Below are positions 1-7,623 of a stretch of DNA of 11,494 nt, piece by piece. Origin of the DNA: Scybalocola_A sp900557175 (GTDB taxonomy: Bacteria > Bacillota > Clostridia > Lachnospirales > Lachnospiraceae); assembly GCA_937890745.1 (NCBI GenBank), contig CALADH010000058.1:1-11494 (forward strand). The letters run 5' to 3'. The notes below the pieces were generated by a model. It was not told the origin of the DNA. It did not search any database and saw only the letters and a list, made by a program, of their open reading frames with translations. Positions within the stretch are counted from its first letter, which is position 1. The number at the start of each line of letters is the position of its first letter. Made by a program: the position numbers and the translations under genes.

Positions 1-983
1 TATTTGAATTTCAAATGCTCCTGTGCATCTTTCAAAAATGGTATCAGCGTTGTGGTATCAGTAGTCTGGGAACCTATGGTAAGCCATGTGATGTATTCAG
101 AATCCACCCCATGCTGAAGATTGTAAGCAGGCTTTAACTGTCCGTTTCCCATGGCATCTTCCTTCATTCGCATAAAAGTGGCATCATGATCTGTCTTTGA
201 ATAACTGTTGCGTTCCGCACAGATATGTATCTGCTGGTTATATTTTTTGAACCGGTTCAAATAACCTTCAAGAGTTTCAATACTCTTTTGAAGCGGTGTT
301 TTTCTTTTCCCAATCCCATGCACAAACACTATATTTTCAGTTTCTTTTAATGCATACAGTTTTTTGCGGAGCTTTTTTACATGCTTTATTTTTATCGTAT
401 TTCCATAAACGATTTTTATATCATAAAGCAGTTCACACTCAGCCACAAAATCAGCAAGTTTCTGTAAAAGTTTTGCTTGGTTTTTTGTTACTGCCTTCTT
501 CCAGACGAACGTATACTTATTGGCACTGGCTTCAATTTTTGTACCATCAATAAAAATGGTTTCCCCGGAAATTTCTCCCATATCAAACAATGCATTAGAC
601 ATTTCTGCAAGGATACGTTTAGAACAGGGAGCAAAATGGATACTTCTAAACCTTGCAAATGTTGCATGGTCAGGAGCCGGGGCACCTTCCAGAAGAAACA
701 TAAAGTTGATATCTCTTTTACAATTCAGTTCCATGGATCGAGATGAATAATCCCCGTTCATGTAAGAGTAGAGTACAATCTTCAGAAGTGTTCTTGGCGA
801 TACAGAATTTATTCTTTCATAAGTAGAATACAGGTCAGTCAAATCCATAGCCTCCACAAACTGACTTAGTAATCGCACAGAATCATTATCCGGAATGATT
901 GTTTCAAGATTTAACGGAAGTTTAAGTTGATATCCGTCTGAATTTTTCGTATAATCTTTTTGTAATAATTTAGTTAGTTGCAT
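1..983 (-). CDS. IS1182-family transposase, 3' end outside window
   Basis: I translated the minus strand from an ATG at 983 and the frame stays open for 327 codons to the window edge, so this is a partial gene and not a visibly broken one. It would catalyse cut-and-paste movement of its insertion sequence. The N-terminal part carries a typical IS1182/DUF772 stretch (NCKRDINFM, then APAPDHATFARFRS, about residues 90-125). A DDE-type core follows, with the DGTKIEASANKYTF motif near residues 145-160 and KTDHDATFMRMKEDAMGN near residues 265-285, which holds a second acidic site. Family members are about 450-550 residues, so roughly the last third is missing. No good Shine-Dalgarno site precedes the ATG. 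A TAAAAT box at 990-995 with a weak TCGAAA 17 bases upstream could give a nearly leaderless transcript. The other end of the element is not visible, so activity cannot be judged. Confidence 0.9.
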   Translation of the reverse strand, partial: MQLTKLLQKDYTKNSDGYQLKLPLNLETIIPDNDSVRLLSQFVEAMDLTDLYSTYERINSVSPRTLLKIVLYSYMNGDYSSRSMELNCKRDINFMFLLEGAPAPDHATFARFRSIHFAPCSKRILAEMSNALFDMGEISGETIFIDGTKIEASANKYTFVWKKAVTKNQAKLLQKLADFVAECELLYDIKIVYGNTIKIKHVKKLRKKLYALKETENIVFVHGIGKRKTPLQKSIETLEGYLNRFKKYNQQIHICAERNSYSKTDHDATFMRMKEDAMGNGQLKPAYNLQHGVDSEYITWLTIGSQTTDTTTLIPFLKDAQEHLKFK

Positions 984-999
984 AACTTAATTTTACACC

Positions 1000-1038
1000 A
1001 ACTGCCGGATTCTTTCGAGGTCTGGCAGTTATTTTTTT
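1000..1038 (+). terminator. Hairpin plus T-run at the IS edge
   Basis: A 10-bp stem (AACTGCCGGA at 1000-1009 with TCTGGCAGTT at 1021-1030, one G-T pair) closes an 11-base loop and is followed by ATTTTTTT on the plus strand. This has the form of an intrinsic terminator for plus-strand transcripts, but no plus-strand gene leads into it. Read on the minus strand, the same stem sits in the transposase leader just ahead of its start. It may belong to the insertion sequence, where leader hairpins often limit transposase expression from outside transcription. Whether it works as terminator, leader structure or transposase-binding end is not decided by the sequence. Confidence 0.5.
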
Positions 1039-1042
1039 GCAC

Positions 1043-1090
1043 AAGAAAAGGAAGCGGCGCACTAATTAGTGCAACAGCACCGCTCCGCTT
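1043..1090 (-). terminator. Candidate terminator of the mannoside operon
   Basis: A perfect 14-bp palindrome, GCACTAATTAGTGC at 1059-1072, is flanked by AAGCGG (1052-1057) and CCGCT/CCGCTT (1080-1084 or 1085-1090). On the minus strand these can fold into one long hairpin followed by TCCTTTTCTT. It lies about 60 bases downstream of the lacI stop, the right place to end the operon. The T-run is interrupted, so the call is tentative. The palindrome could instead belong to the insertion sequence end or its target. Confidence 0.4.
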
Positions 1091-1109
1091 TGCACGCCAA
1101 ATGCAGACT

Positions 1110-1144
1110 GCCGCCGGCACACAAATCATTTGCATACCGGCGGC
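1110..1144 (-). other. GC-rich hairpin directly after the lacI stop codon
   Basis: GCCGCCGG (1110-1117) and CCGGCGGC (1137-1144) form a perfect 8-bp GC stem. The loop can pair further through CAAAT/ATTTG. The structure begins four bases after the lacI stop codon, but no T-run follows on either strand, so it is not a standard intrinsic terminator. A 3'-end stabiliser or the remains of a terminator are plausible roles. Confidence 0.5.
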
Positions 1145-1148
1145 CCCA

Positions 1149-2192
1149 CTAAAACTGTCTATTGACAGAATCTCTTTCTATAATTTCTACATTTAAAACA
1201 AGCTTCTCCACGCCGTCTTTCGGATGACTTATCCGGTAAAGCAGGCGGTCGACAGCCTTTTGCCCCATCAGCTTTTTACTGACATGAATCGTTGTCAGCG
1301 CCGGAAGCACCATACGGCTCAGCTCAATATCATCAAAACCGACAATGCTGATATCATCCGGTATTTTATAACCGTTTTTCTGAAGCACCTTCATAAGCAG
1401 AATCGCCAGCTCATCATTGGAACACAAAAGTACATCCGGCTTTTCCTCAATCTGCAAAAACATTTCAAAAAGGCCGTCCATATCCTGTCCGATAACCTTT
1501 TCCTCCACAGCGCCGATTGAGGAATACTTTAAAACATAGTCCATGCTTTCTTCATAACCGCCAATATCAAGATACTGAAGCATCGCCTCGTGATAACCCT
1601 GAAAACGTTCAATGGTACTCGGCGTATATCTCGCATCCCCGAAATAACCGATTTTTTTGTAGCCATTTTCAATAAGATAAGCCGTCATTTTAAACGTGCC
1701 CAGCTTATTGTCCGACATAATACTATCCGTTGCCTCCTCAAGAGACGTATGGTCAGCAAGTACAACAGGAATACCGTAGCCTTTAAGCTGACGCAGATAA
1801 CCGTCGCTTAATTTTCCGACAACAATAATACCCGACACCTTTTTATTCTCGACGCATGACGGCACAGTTCCCTCATCTTCGTAGGAATTAATAAATACAT
1901 CATAACCCGATTTTTTAGCCTCCTCCTCAATACCAAGAAGAATCCTGCCGTAAAATCTGAAATCCCTGAAGAATCTGTATTTCATAAGTACACATATATT
2001 TTTATTTGAATATGTCTGTATATACTTCACCGACTGATCAAGATATCCCATCGCCTCCGCGGTATCAAGCACAAGCCGTCTTGTGCCATCACCGACGCCG
2101 GCTCTGTCATTTAATGCCAGCGATACAGCATTAATCGACAAACCAAGCTTCTCTGCAATGTCCTTCATTGTCACACGTTTTTTTACTGCCAT
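1149..2192 (-). CDS. LacI-family transcriptional regulator
   Basis: This 347-residue cytoplasmic DNA-binding protein probably controls the operon it ends. The N-terminal helix-turn-helix covers about residues 7-30 (VTMKDIAEKLGLSINAVSLALN), followed by a periplasmic-binding-protein-like sugar sensor from about residue 63 to 340. The late IVGFDDIELSRMVLPALTTI stretch is typical of the family. Length is normal. The hinge is unusual: after the GY that ends the DNA-binding domain, residues 51-60 read LDQSVKYIQT and lack the common PNxxARxL pattern. The ATG is preceded by a purine-rich GGTGAGAGGCGAG, and the gene starts 25 bases after the beta-mannosidase stop, so it should be cotranscribed and possibly autoregulated. 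The effector is not known from sequence; a mannoside or mannose 1-phosphate is inferred from context. Confidence 0.93.
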   Translation of the reverse strand: MAVKKRVTMKDIAEKLGLSINAVSLALNDRAGVGDGTRRLVLDTAEAMGYLDQSVKYIQTYSNKNICVLMKYRFFRDFRFYGRILLGIEEEAKKSGYDVFINSYEDEGTVPSCVENKKVSGIIVVGKLSDGYLRQLKGYGIPVVLADHTSLEEATDSIMSDNKLGTFKMTAYLIENGYKKIGYFGDARYTPSTIERFQGYHEAMLQYLDIGGYEESMDYVLKYSSIGAVEEKVIGQDMDGLFEMFLQIEEKPDVLLCSNDELAILLMKVLQKNGYKIPDDISIVGFDDIELSRMVLPALTTIHVSKKLMGQKAVDRLLYRISHPKDGVEKLVLNVEIIERDSVNRQF

Positions 2193-2217
2193 ATTTCTCG
2201 CCTCTCACCCTTTTACT

Positions 2218-4725
2218 TTACTCGTTTATACTTATTGTATCATAAAGGCTCCGAACAAAAAACTGTTCTTTGAAGCTTTTAATATCTATGTACATCCCTG
2301 TGATCATATCTGTTTTTCCCGCTTCAATAACAATTGGCTCACGTCCCGAAATATGAAAGCAGTTATCCGAAAAACGCACATCCTGTTCTTTTAAATCAAG
2401 CCACACAAAAGGTGTATAGACATCCGAGCTCAGCTCAATTTTATAACATTCATCCGCTTCCGACACAGATATTTGTATATTTGGACGTTTTATGCCAAGA
2501 TGCTTATACGGCACAAAAGTTTCCGTCTGGACAAGCCTTGTGCCGTCTTCAAAATAAAAAACCGCTTCCGCAAAAACATCTCCTTTTTCAACCGCATCTG
2601 TGCCTTTAAAAAAGTCTTTATACGCGCGTCCGCCCAGTCTTTTTGCTGACAGCGCCGGAATAACATCAGAAAGCTCATACTCATCCAAAATATCAAGAGA
2701 CATATTTTTAAGCCGCAGGACGACACGGACAGACGAAGCTTTCATTGTGTCATTGACTGCCGAAATATGAATTGTCTCATCTTCTTCATAAATCGTTCCG
2801 AGAAGCCCTCCAAAAAATTTTCGCGCCATATATTGCAGCACCTTCCACCGGCCAAAATAATCGACACTTGACCATGAAGCGACCGGCCAGTTATCGTTTA
2901 ACTGCCAGTAAAGCGCGCCCATACAGCGTCCCCGGTTTCTCCGCCAGTGCTCGACACCGTATTTGATTGCCAGCCCCTGGACGACCTGACTGATATATAA
3001 AAGACTTTCAAAGTCTTTCGGATAAAGAAAATTCTCAGAAATATAATAAAGAATTTTTCCGTTGGCAGCGCCGTTTTTCTGATGACTTTCCATCACCTTT
3101 GAAAAAATATTTCTGTCCTCTGGCGCTGTAAATGTTTTCACTGTTTTAAGCAGCGGAAATGACTGAAAGCCAAATTCAGAGCAAAACCTGAAATAATATT
3201 TTCTGTAGTCAGAAAATGGTTTTTGTCCGTGCCACACATCCCAGTAATGCGTATCTCCGTGATTTTCATCATTCGGCGACACAAAACCGCCGCCATTTGA
3301 AGGCGATGACGGCCAGTAAAACGTCTGTGCATCTGCCGCTTTCACAGCCTTCGGCAAAATATATTCAAACTGTTTAATATAATCTGCGCGAAGACTGCCG
3401 CAATGACAGGACACATCCGCCCAGTCTTCCCAGCCCATTTCCATTTCATTGTTGCCGCACAAAAGACCTAGACAGGCGTGATGGCGTATACGCCGCACGT
3501 TATCCATTGTTTCCGCAATAATATTTTCCTCAAAAGCATCGTCAAGATCATAAATATTGCAGGCATACATTAAGTCCTGCCATACGATCAGACCGGCCTC
3601 GTCACACAAATCATAAAAATCATCGGACGGATAATAGCCGCCGCCCCACACGCGCAGACAATTAAAATTGGAATCTGCGGCGGTGTCAATCAGATATTTC
3701 ATCCGCCTGCGGTCAATCCTTGAATAAACACAATCCTCAGGTATATAATCCGCGCCCATCGCAAATATTTTAACACCGTTAATCACAAAGGCAAATTCAC
3801 TGCCCCACGCATCCTGTGCCCTGCTGACTGTCAGCGTTCTCAGACCGATACGAAGCTGCTTTTTTTCAAGCAACTGCCCATTCGCATCACAAAGTTTTAC
3901 ATGAACTGTGTACAGCGGATGCTCTCCGAGACCGTTCGGCCACCAAAGGCGCGGCAAAGCAATATCAAATTCCACAGATATCCTGCCGGATTTTGAAACA
4001 GACATCTGTTTTTCGCCGATCATTTCGCCGTCCGGGCTTTCAAGCGAAATCAAAATCTCTGCCGCTGTCAAAAGCGTAACGTCTGCCGCCGCCAAAAGTC
4101 TGACACTGCCATCTTCATGTTTCTGACTGATCAGCACATCCGAAAGTTCTGCCGTATGTCTGTATTCCAAACCGATATTGCGCCAAATGCCCATATCAGG
4201 AAGCTGCGGACCCCAGTCCCAGCCAAACATAGAATGGGCTTTTCGGATATACTGGGAGCCCGGCATACAGCCGCAGGCTGCATAGCTGATTTCCTTGCCC
4301 GGTGATGCCGGATGACTTTCAATCCACGTTATCGGAGATATAAATTTTATTGTCAGCACGTTTGTTGTTTTAAGACATCCGCCGCAGTCAAACCGCCATG
4401 TGCGATGCATATTGTCGGCTCTGCCTAAAAACTCCCCGTTCAAATAAACATCCGCAATCGTATCAAGGCCGTCGCAGACAAGCTCTGTCCTGCCGCCAAA
4501 AGGTCTGTCGCACCAGTTCTCCGACAGCTCAAACGTCCGCTCAAACGTATAGTTGCCGCGAAGCCGTTCTCTGACTTCATATTCATTTGTCCTGTCATAA
4601 GGATCCGGTATCTCCTGATGGGCTAAAAGCACCGAGAGCACTGAACCCGGCACAGCGGCAGACAGTTTTTGACTGCCGCCGCTTTCATACATTTGCCATG
4701 TGCCGTTTAAATCAAATCTTTCCAT
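2218..4725 (-). CDS. Beta-mannosidase, GH2 family
   Basis: This 835-residue protein has no signal peptide, so it should act in the cytoplasm, removing beta-mannosyl units from the non-reducing end of imported oligosaccharides. The order is that of GH2 beta-mannosidases: a jelly-roll sugar-binding domain (about 1-190, including FGWDWGPQLPDMGIW at 167-181), an immunoglobulin-like domain (about 195-300), a TIM barrel (about 305-640) and C-terminal beta domains. The acid/base is most likely Glu427 in GNNE and the nucleophile Glu517 in CSEFGFQS. THYWDVWHG near 492-500 is a typical beta-mannosidase motif. Length is usual for the family. Start and preceding stop overlap as TAATG, and the only upstream ribosome site is weak, which suggests translational coupling to the GH130 gene. 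GH2 beta-mannosidases are best known on beta-1,4 links; the linkage used here is not readable from sequence. Confidence 0.93.
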   Translation of the reverse strand: MERFDLNGTWQMYESGGSQKLSAAVPGSVLSVLLAHQEIPDPYDRTNEYEVRERLRGNYTFERTFELSENWCDRPFGGRTELVCDGLDTIADVYLNGEFLGRADNMHRTWRFDCGGCLKTTNVLTIKFISPITWIESHPASPGKEISYAACGCMPGSQYIRKAHSMFGWDWGPQLPDMGIWRNIGLEYRHTAELSDVLISQKHEDGSVRLLAAADVTLLTAAEILISLESPDGEMIGEKQMSVSKSGRISVEFDIALPRLWWPNGLGEHPLYTVHVKLCDANGQLLEKKQLRIGLRTLTVSRAQDAWGSEFAFVINGVKIFAMGADYIPEDCVYSRIDRRRMKYLIDTAADSNFNCLRVWGGGYYPSDDFYDLCDEAGLIVWQDLMYACNIYDLDDAFEENIIAETMDNVRRIRHHACLGLLCGNNEMEMGWEDWADVSCHCGSLRADYIKQFEYILPKAVKAADAQTFYWPSSPSNGGGFVSPNDENHGDTHYWDVWHGQKPFSDYRKYYFRFCSEFGFQSFPLLKTVKTFTAPEDRNIFSKVMESHQKNGAANGKILYYISENFLYPKDFESLLYISQVVQGLAIKYGVEHWRRNRGRCMGALYWQLNDNWPVASWSSVDYFGRWKVLQYMARKFFGGLLGTIYEEDETIHISAVNDTMKASSVRVVLRLKNMSLDILDEYELSDVIPALSAKRLGGRAYKDFFKGTDAVEKGDVFAEAVFYFEDGTRLVQTETFVPYKHLGIKRPNIQISVSEADECYKIELSSDVYTPFVWLDLKEQDVRFSDNCFHISGREPIVIEAGKTDMITGMYIDIKSFKEQFFVRSLYDTISINE

Positions 4726-5804
4726 TATAATCCCATTGCCTTAAATATTTCATCAAGCCCGATATCCGCGCGGCATATTTTATCATCGGCCGCACCGTAA
4801 TAAATCATCACTGTATCGTCTTTAACAAGACAGCCGCACGTAAAGACAACATTTCCGAAAAAGCCCTCTTTCTCATAATCCGCTTCCGGCTGTAAAATCG
4901 GTTCTTTTGTCTTTGCAATGACCTTTGACGGATCGTCCTTATCAAGAAGGAAAGCGCCCAGGCAGTAACGGTCATTTTTATCGGCTGCGTGGTAAATTTT
5001 TACCCAGCCTTTTTCAGTCATAAACGGTACTGCGCCGCCGCCGATACGGCCGTTGTCCCATCTGTCCTCATCGCTGTCAGAAATACCGCAGAAATGCTTC
5101 TGCTCGCCCCAGTGAACCAAATCCGGAGATTTTGCAAGCCACATTTCAGGATTGCCGATGCCGGACGGCACCGGACGGTTAAAAGCAATATACATGCCGT
5201 CGATTTTTTCCGGGAAGATGGTCACATCTTTATTTTCCGGCGCAAAAATAATGCCGTGGCGCGTATAGCTTTCAAAATCTTTTGTACTTATAAGTGATGT
5301 TGCCGGACCGTTTTTCGTCACTGAAGTATAGTTAATATAGTATGTATCCCCGATTTTTGTAATTCGCGGATCCTCCATGCCCCAGCTTTCTTCCTCTGCA
5401 ATCGGGAAAATCGCCGGCTTATCTTCAATTTCAAAATGAATGCCGTCCTTACTTCTCGCCAGTCTCAAATGAGAAAGCGATGTCAGGTTAATTGATTTTT
5501 TGCCCTTATTGTCAGCCTTAAGCACATGACGTGAATCCGAAAAATCAAGCTCAGGATGCTCTGATTTTACATAAGTAATGACATCGAGAACATCCTCACC
5601 GTCCTTGCATACAACAATAGGAATCTTCACTTCATCAGGATTATCGCATTTTACAGATTCCGCAACACGGCATAAAAGCAGGATTTCACCATTATATTCG
5701 GCAACGCCGCAGTTAAATACGCCGTCCACCTTAAAGTCATCGCGGCTCGGCACAACATCTGCCGGCACAATCAGAGGGTTATATTCACATCTATTTATAT
5801 TCAT
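4725..5804 (-). CDS. GH130 beta-mannoside phosphorylase or mannosidase
   Basis: This 359-residue cytoplasmic protein belongs to glycoside hydrolase family 130, five-bladed beta-propellers that mostly split beta-mannosides with phosphate to give mannose 1-phosphate; a minority hydrolyse. The family signature is clear: NCGVAEYNGEILLLCR near 31-46, the WGMEDPR motif at 141-147 with the candidate proton donor Asp145, IGNPEMWLAKSPDLVHWG near 216-233, and GRIGGGAVP followed by WVKIYHAAD at 267-275. His272 and nearby basic and aromatic residues (Arg279, Tyr280) fit a phosphate site and favour a phosphorylase, but I could not align this rigorously. The shape resembles the beta-1,2-mannobiose/oligomannan phosphorylase branch more than the 4-O-beta-mannosyl-glucose branch; this is an impression, not a measured result. 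The gene lies 11 bases after the upstream permease, whose TAA stop runs into the ribosome site (TAAGGAG). Confidence 0.88.
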   Translation of the reverse strand: MNINRCEYNPLIVPADVVPSRDDFKVDGVFNCGVAEYNGEILLLCRVAESVKCDNPDEVKIPIVVCKDGEDVLDVITYVKSEHPELDFSDSRHVLKADNKGKKSINLTSLSHLRLARSKDGIHFEIEDKPAIFPIAEEESWGMEDPRITKIGDTYYINYTSVTKNGPATSLISTKDFESYTRHGIIFAPENKDVTIFPEKIDGMYIAFNRPVPSGIGNPEMWLAKSPDLVHWGEQKHFCGISDSDEDRWDNGRIGGGAVPFMTEKGWVKIYHAADKNDRYCLGAFLLDKDDPSKVIAKTKEPILQPEADYEKEGFFGNVVFTCGCLVKDDTVMIYYGAADDKICRADIGLDEIFKAMGL

Positions 5805-5815
5805 TGTATATCTCC

Positions 5816-6640
5816 TTATTTAAGCATAAAACTGATACCTTCTTTAAAGTACTTCGAGAAGCATAAGAACAGAATGATAATCGGCAGTGTCAAAATAACA
5901 GATGCCGCATACATTGGTCCAGGGAAAGCGCCCATCGGCTTAAACTGTGTTGAAATAAGCACGTTTAATGTCTGCATCTGAATATCCGGCGCAATAAGCA
6001 TATCCCACATAAGTTCACTCCAGCGCTGCATAAAGATTGATAAAAATACAATCGTTGTCACCGACTTTGTGACAGGAAATGCTATTTTTGCTATAATTTT
6101 GAAATCGCCGGCGCCGTCAATTCTTGCTGCCTCGAAAACATCATCCGGTATCGTTTTAAAATAGTTAATGTACATAAAAATTGCCCATATTGAAATACAG
6201 AGCGGAATAATCATGCCCGCATAGCTGTTTGCCATCGGCTTTGCAATCATATATCTCGGCACAAGCAAAATAATTGTCGGGAAAAACATCTGAAATAAAA
6301 GCGTATTCATAATCATTTTCTCGCCCTTAAACTTCAGCTTTGACACCGAATATCCGATCGCAAGACCGACAATCACAGAAATCACCGCTGTCGGGAACGC
6401 AACAACAAAAGAATTCCAAAGTGCTTTCACCCACATCATCGAGTTTGTAGATCCGCCTCTGCCAATCAGATATTCATAGCTTCTTAATGTAAAACCCGAA
6501 GGTACTAAAACCTTATCAACCATATCCCACGACGTAAACGACTGCACAACCATGTAATAAAACGGAAACAGTGAAATTGCCAGCAGGATTAATGTAATGA
6601 TTGTAATAATCACTGTTTTTACGCTGATTTTCTTTCTCAT
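5816..6640 (-). CDS. ABC sugar transporter permease, MalG/UgpE type
   Basis: This 274-residue inner-membrane protein is the second permease of a CUT1 carbohydrate importer. About six hydrophobic segments are visible, near residues 8-32, 76-99, 111-132, 141-160, 193-212 and 245-264. The cytoplasmic EAA loop that contacts the ATPase is at about 170-190 (EAARIDGAGDFKIIAKIAFPV without its last residue is the core). It ends FMLK, close to the short C-terminus usual for MalG-type permeases. The ATG is preceded by AAAAGGAGGG, and only 15 bases separate it from the previous permease. No ATPase gene lies in the operon, so it presumably uses a shared MsmK/UgpC-type ATPase from elsewhere, as many Firmicutes sugar importers do. 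Confidence 0.93.
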   Translation of the reverse strand: MRKKISVKTVIITIITLILLAISLFPFYYMVVQSFTSWDMVDKVLVPSGFTLRSYEYLIGRGGSTNSMMWVKALWNSFVVAFPTAVISVIVGLAIGYSVSKLKFKGEKMIMNTLLFQMFFPTIILLVPRYMIAKPMANSYAGMIIPLCISIWAIFMYINYFKTIPDDVFEAARIDGAGDFKIIAKIAFPVTKSVTTIVFLSIFMQRWSELMWDMLIAPDIQMQTLNVLISTQFKPMGAFPGPMYAASVILTLPIIILFLCFSKYFKEGISFMLK

Positions 6641-6655
6641 ACAAAAGCCCTCCTT

Positions 6656-7552
6656 TTAATAACCGAATTTCCGGTTCAGCTTGTCTGTCGCGAAGTTAAT
6701 AATTCTCAGTGTAATGAAAATCTGTACCGCACTGGCAATTGCCATCGCCGCACCATAGCCTGACTGGAATCTTGTAAACGATGTGTTGTAAATTTCAAGC
6801 TGCCATGATGTTGTCGAAAGATTCGGGCCACCGCCTGTTAAAAGGAACGGCTCTGTAAAAATACCAAAAGCAAGTCCCGTCGCAAGCACAATAACGGTCG
6901 TCAGCGTCGGCATAATCATCGGCAATGTGACATGAATTAATTTATGAAAACCGTGGGAACCGTCAAGGGCGCAGGCTTCATTCACTTCACTGCTGATACT
7001 CTCGATGCCCGATAAAATAAACAATGCATAATAACCGGACATTTTCCATACGACGATACCAACCATAATTGCAAAGGCAAACCGTTCATCGGTCAGCCAA
7101 TTAATATTCAAATTAAAATGTTCTCTTAAAAATGTATTAAATACTGAGTTATAGTTAAAGAAATATTTCACAACAACCGATGTTGCCACACCGGATGTCA
7201 GATACGGAATAAAAAACAGTACAGCCACAACACCTTTGATTTTATCCGGAAGCTTTGATACTAAAAGTGCAATGACAAGACCGCCGATAAAACATAAAAT
7301 GACAATCGGCACAAGATATTTATAGGAATTAACAAACGCCGCCTGAACCTTCTTGTCCGTAAACAGCGCCGTAAAATTTTTTAGTCCGACAAAGGTTTTA
7401 TCCTTCGACATAAGATTCCAGTCCATCACTGACAGCCAAAGCGCCCAAATTAAAGGAATCAAAAAGAATATAAGCGAATACACAAGATAAGGTGCATTAA
7501 GTATCCAGCCAATCACACCTCTTTTTCTGTTTGAATTTAACTTTTTCTTCAT
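6656..7552 (-). CDS. ABC sugar transporter permease, MalF/UgpA type
   Basis: This 298-residue inner-membrane protein is the first permease of the CUT1 importer. Hydrophobic segments lie near residues 14-41, 78-100, 108-130, 158-182, 213-237 and 267-285. The EAA coupling loop is at about 192-211 (EACALDGSHGFHKLIHVTLP). The FLLTGGGPNLSTT stretch near 236-248 is characteristic of MalF/UgpA proteins that receive sugar from the binding protein. The N-terminus is short and basic (MKKKLNSNRKR), with no long periplasmic insert like that of enterobacterial MalF. AAGGAGAG lies upstream of the ATG. A strong hairpin separates it from the binding-protein gene. Confidence 0.93.
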   Translation of the reverse strand: MKKKLNSNRKRGVIGWILNAPYLVYSLIFFLIPLIWALWLSVMDWNLMSKDKTFVGLKNFTALFTDKKVQAAFVNSYKYLVPIVILCFIGGLVIALLVSKLPDKIKGVVAVLFFIPYLTSGVATSVVVKYFFNYNSVFNTFLREHFNLNINWLTDERFAFAIMVGIVVWKMSGYYALFILSGIESISSEVNEACALDGSHGFHKLIHVTLPMIMPTLTTVIVLATGLAFGIFTEPFLLTGGGPNLSTTSWQLEIYNTSFTRFQSGYGAAMAIASAVQIFITLRIINFATDKLNRKFGY

Positions 7553-7578
7553 TTTCTCCGACTCTCCTTATAACAAAC

Positions 7579-7609
7579 GGCCGCACAACCGCTCACGGAT
7601 TGTGCGGCC
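7579..7609 (-). other. Intra-operon hairpin between binding protein and permease genes
   Basis: GGCCGCACAA (7579-7588) and TTGTGCGGCC (7600-7609) form a perfect 10-bp stem, and the loop can add CCG/CGG pairs. It lies 15 bases after the binding-protein stop and before the permease ribosome site. On the minus strand only GTTTGTT follows, too weak for full termination. Hairpins here commonly protect the upstream message or partly stop transcription, so that binding protein is made in excess over permease; that role is inferred. Confidence 0.75.
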
Positions 7610-7623
7610 TGCTCACATAAAGC

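Noticed and set aside
296..750. Plus-strand open frames of 76-89 codons over the transposase
   Set aside because: They lie antisense to a clearly conserved transposase frame and show no family resemblance or ribosome sites.
1..2192. Possibility that the insertion sequence truncated the operon
   Set aside because: The LacI-family gene is full length with a normal C-terminus, and the transposase lies beyond the stop codon.
2334..4322. Several short open frames on both strands inside the beta-mannosidase gene
   Set aside because: They are overlapped by a full-length GH2 gene with both catalytic glutamates, and their translations look random.
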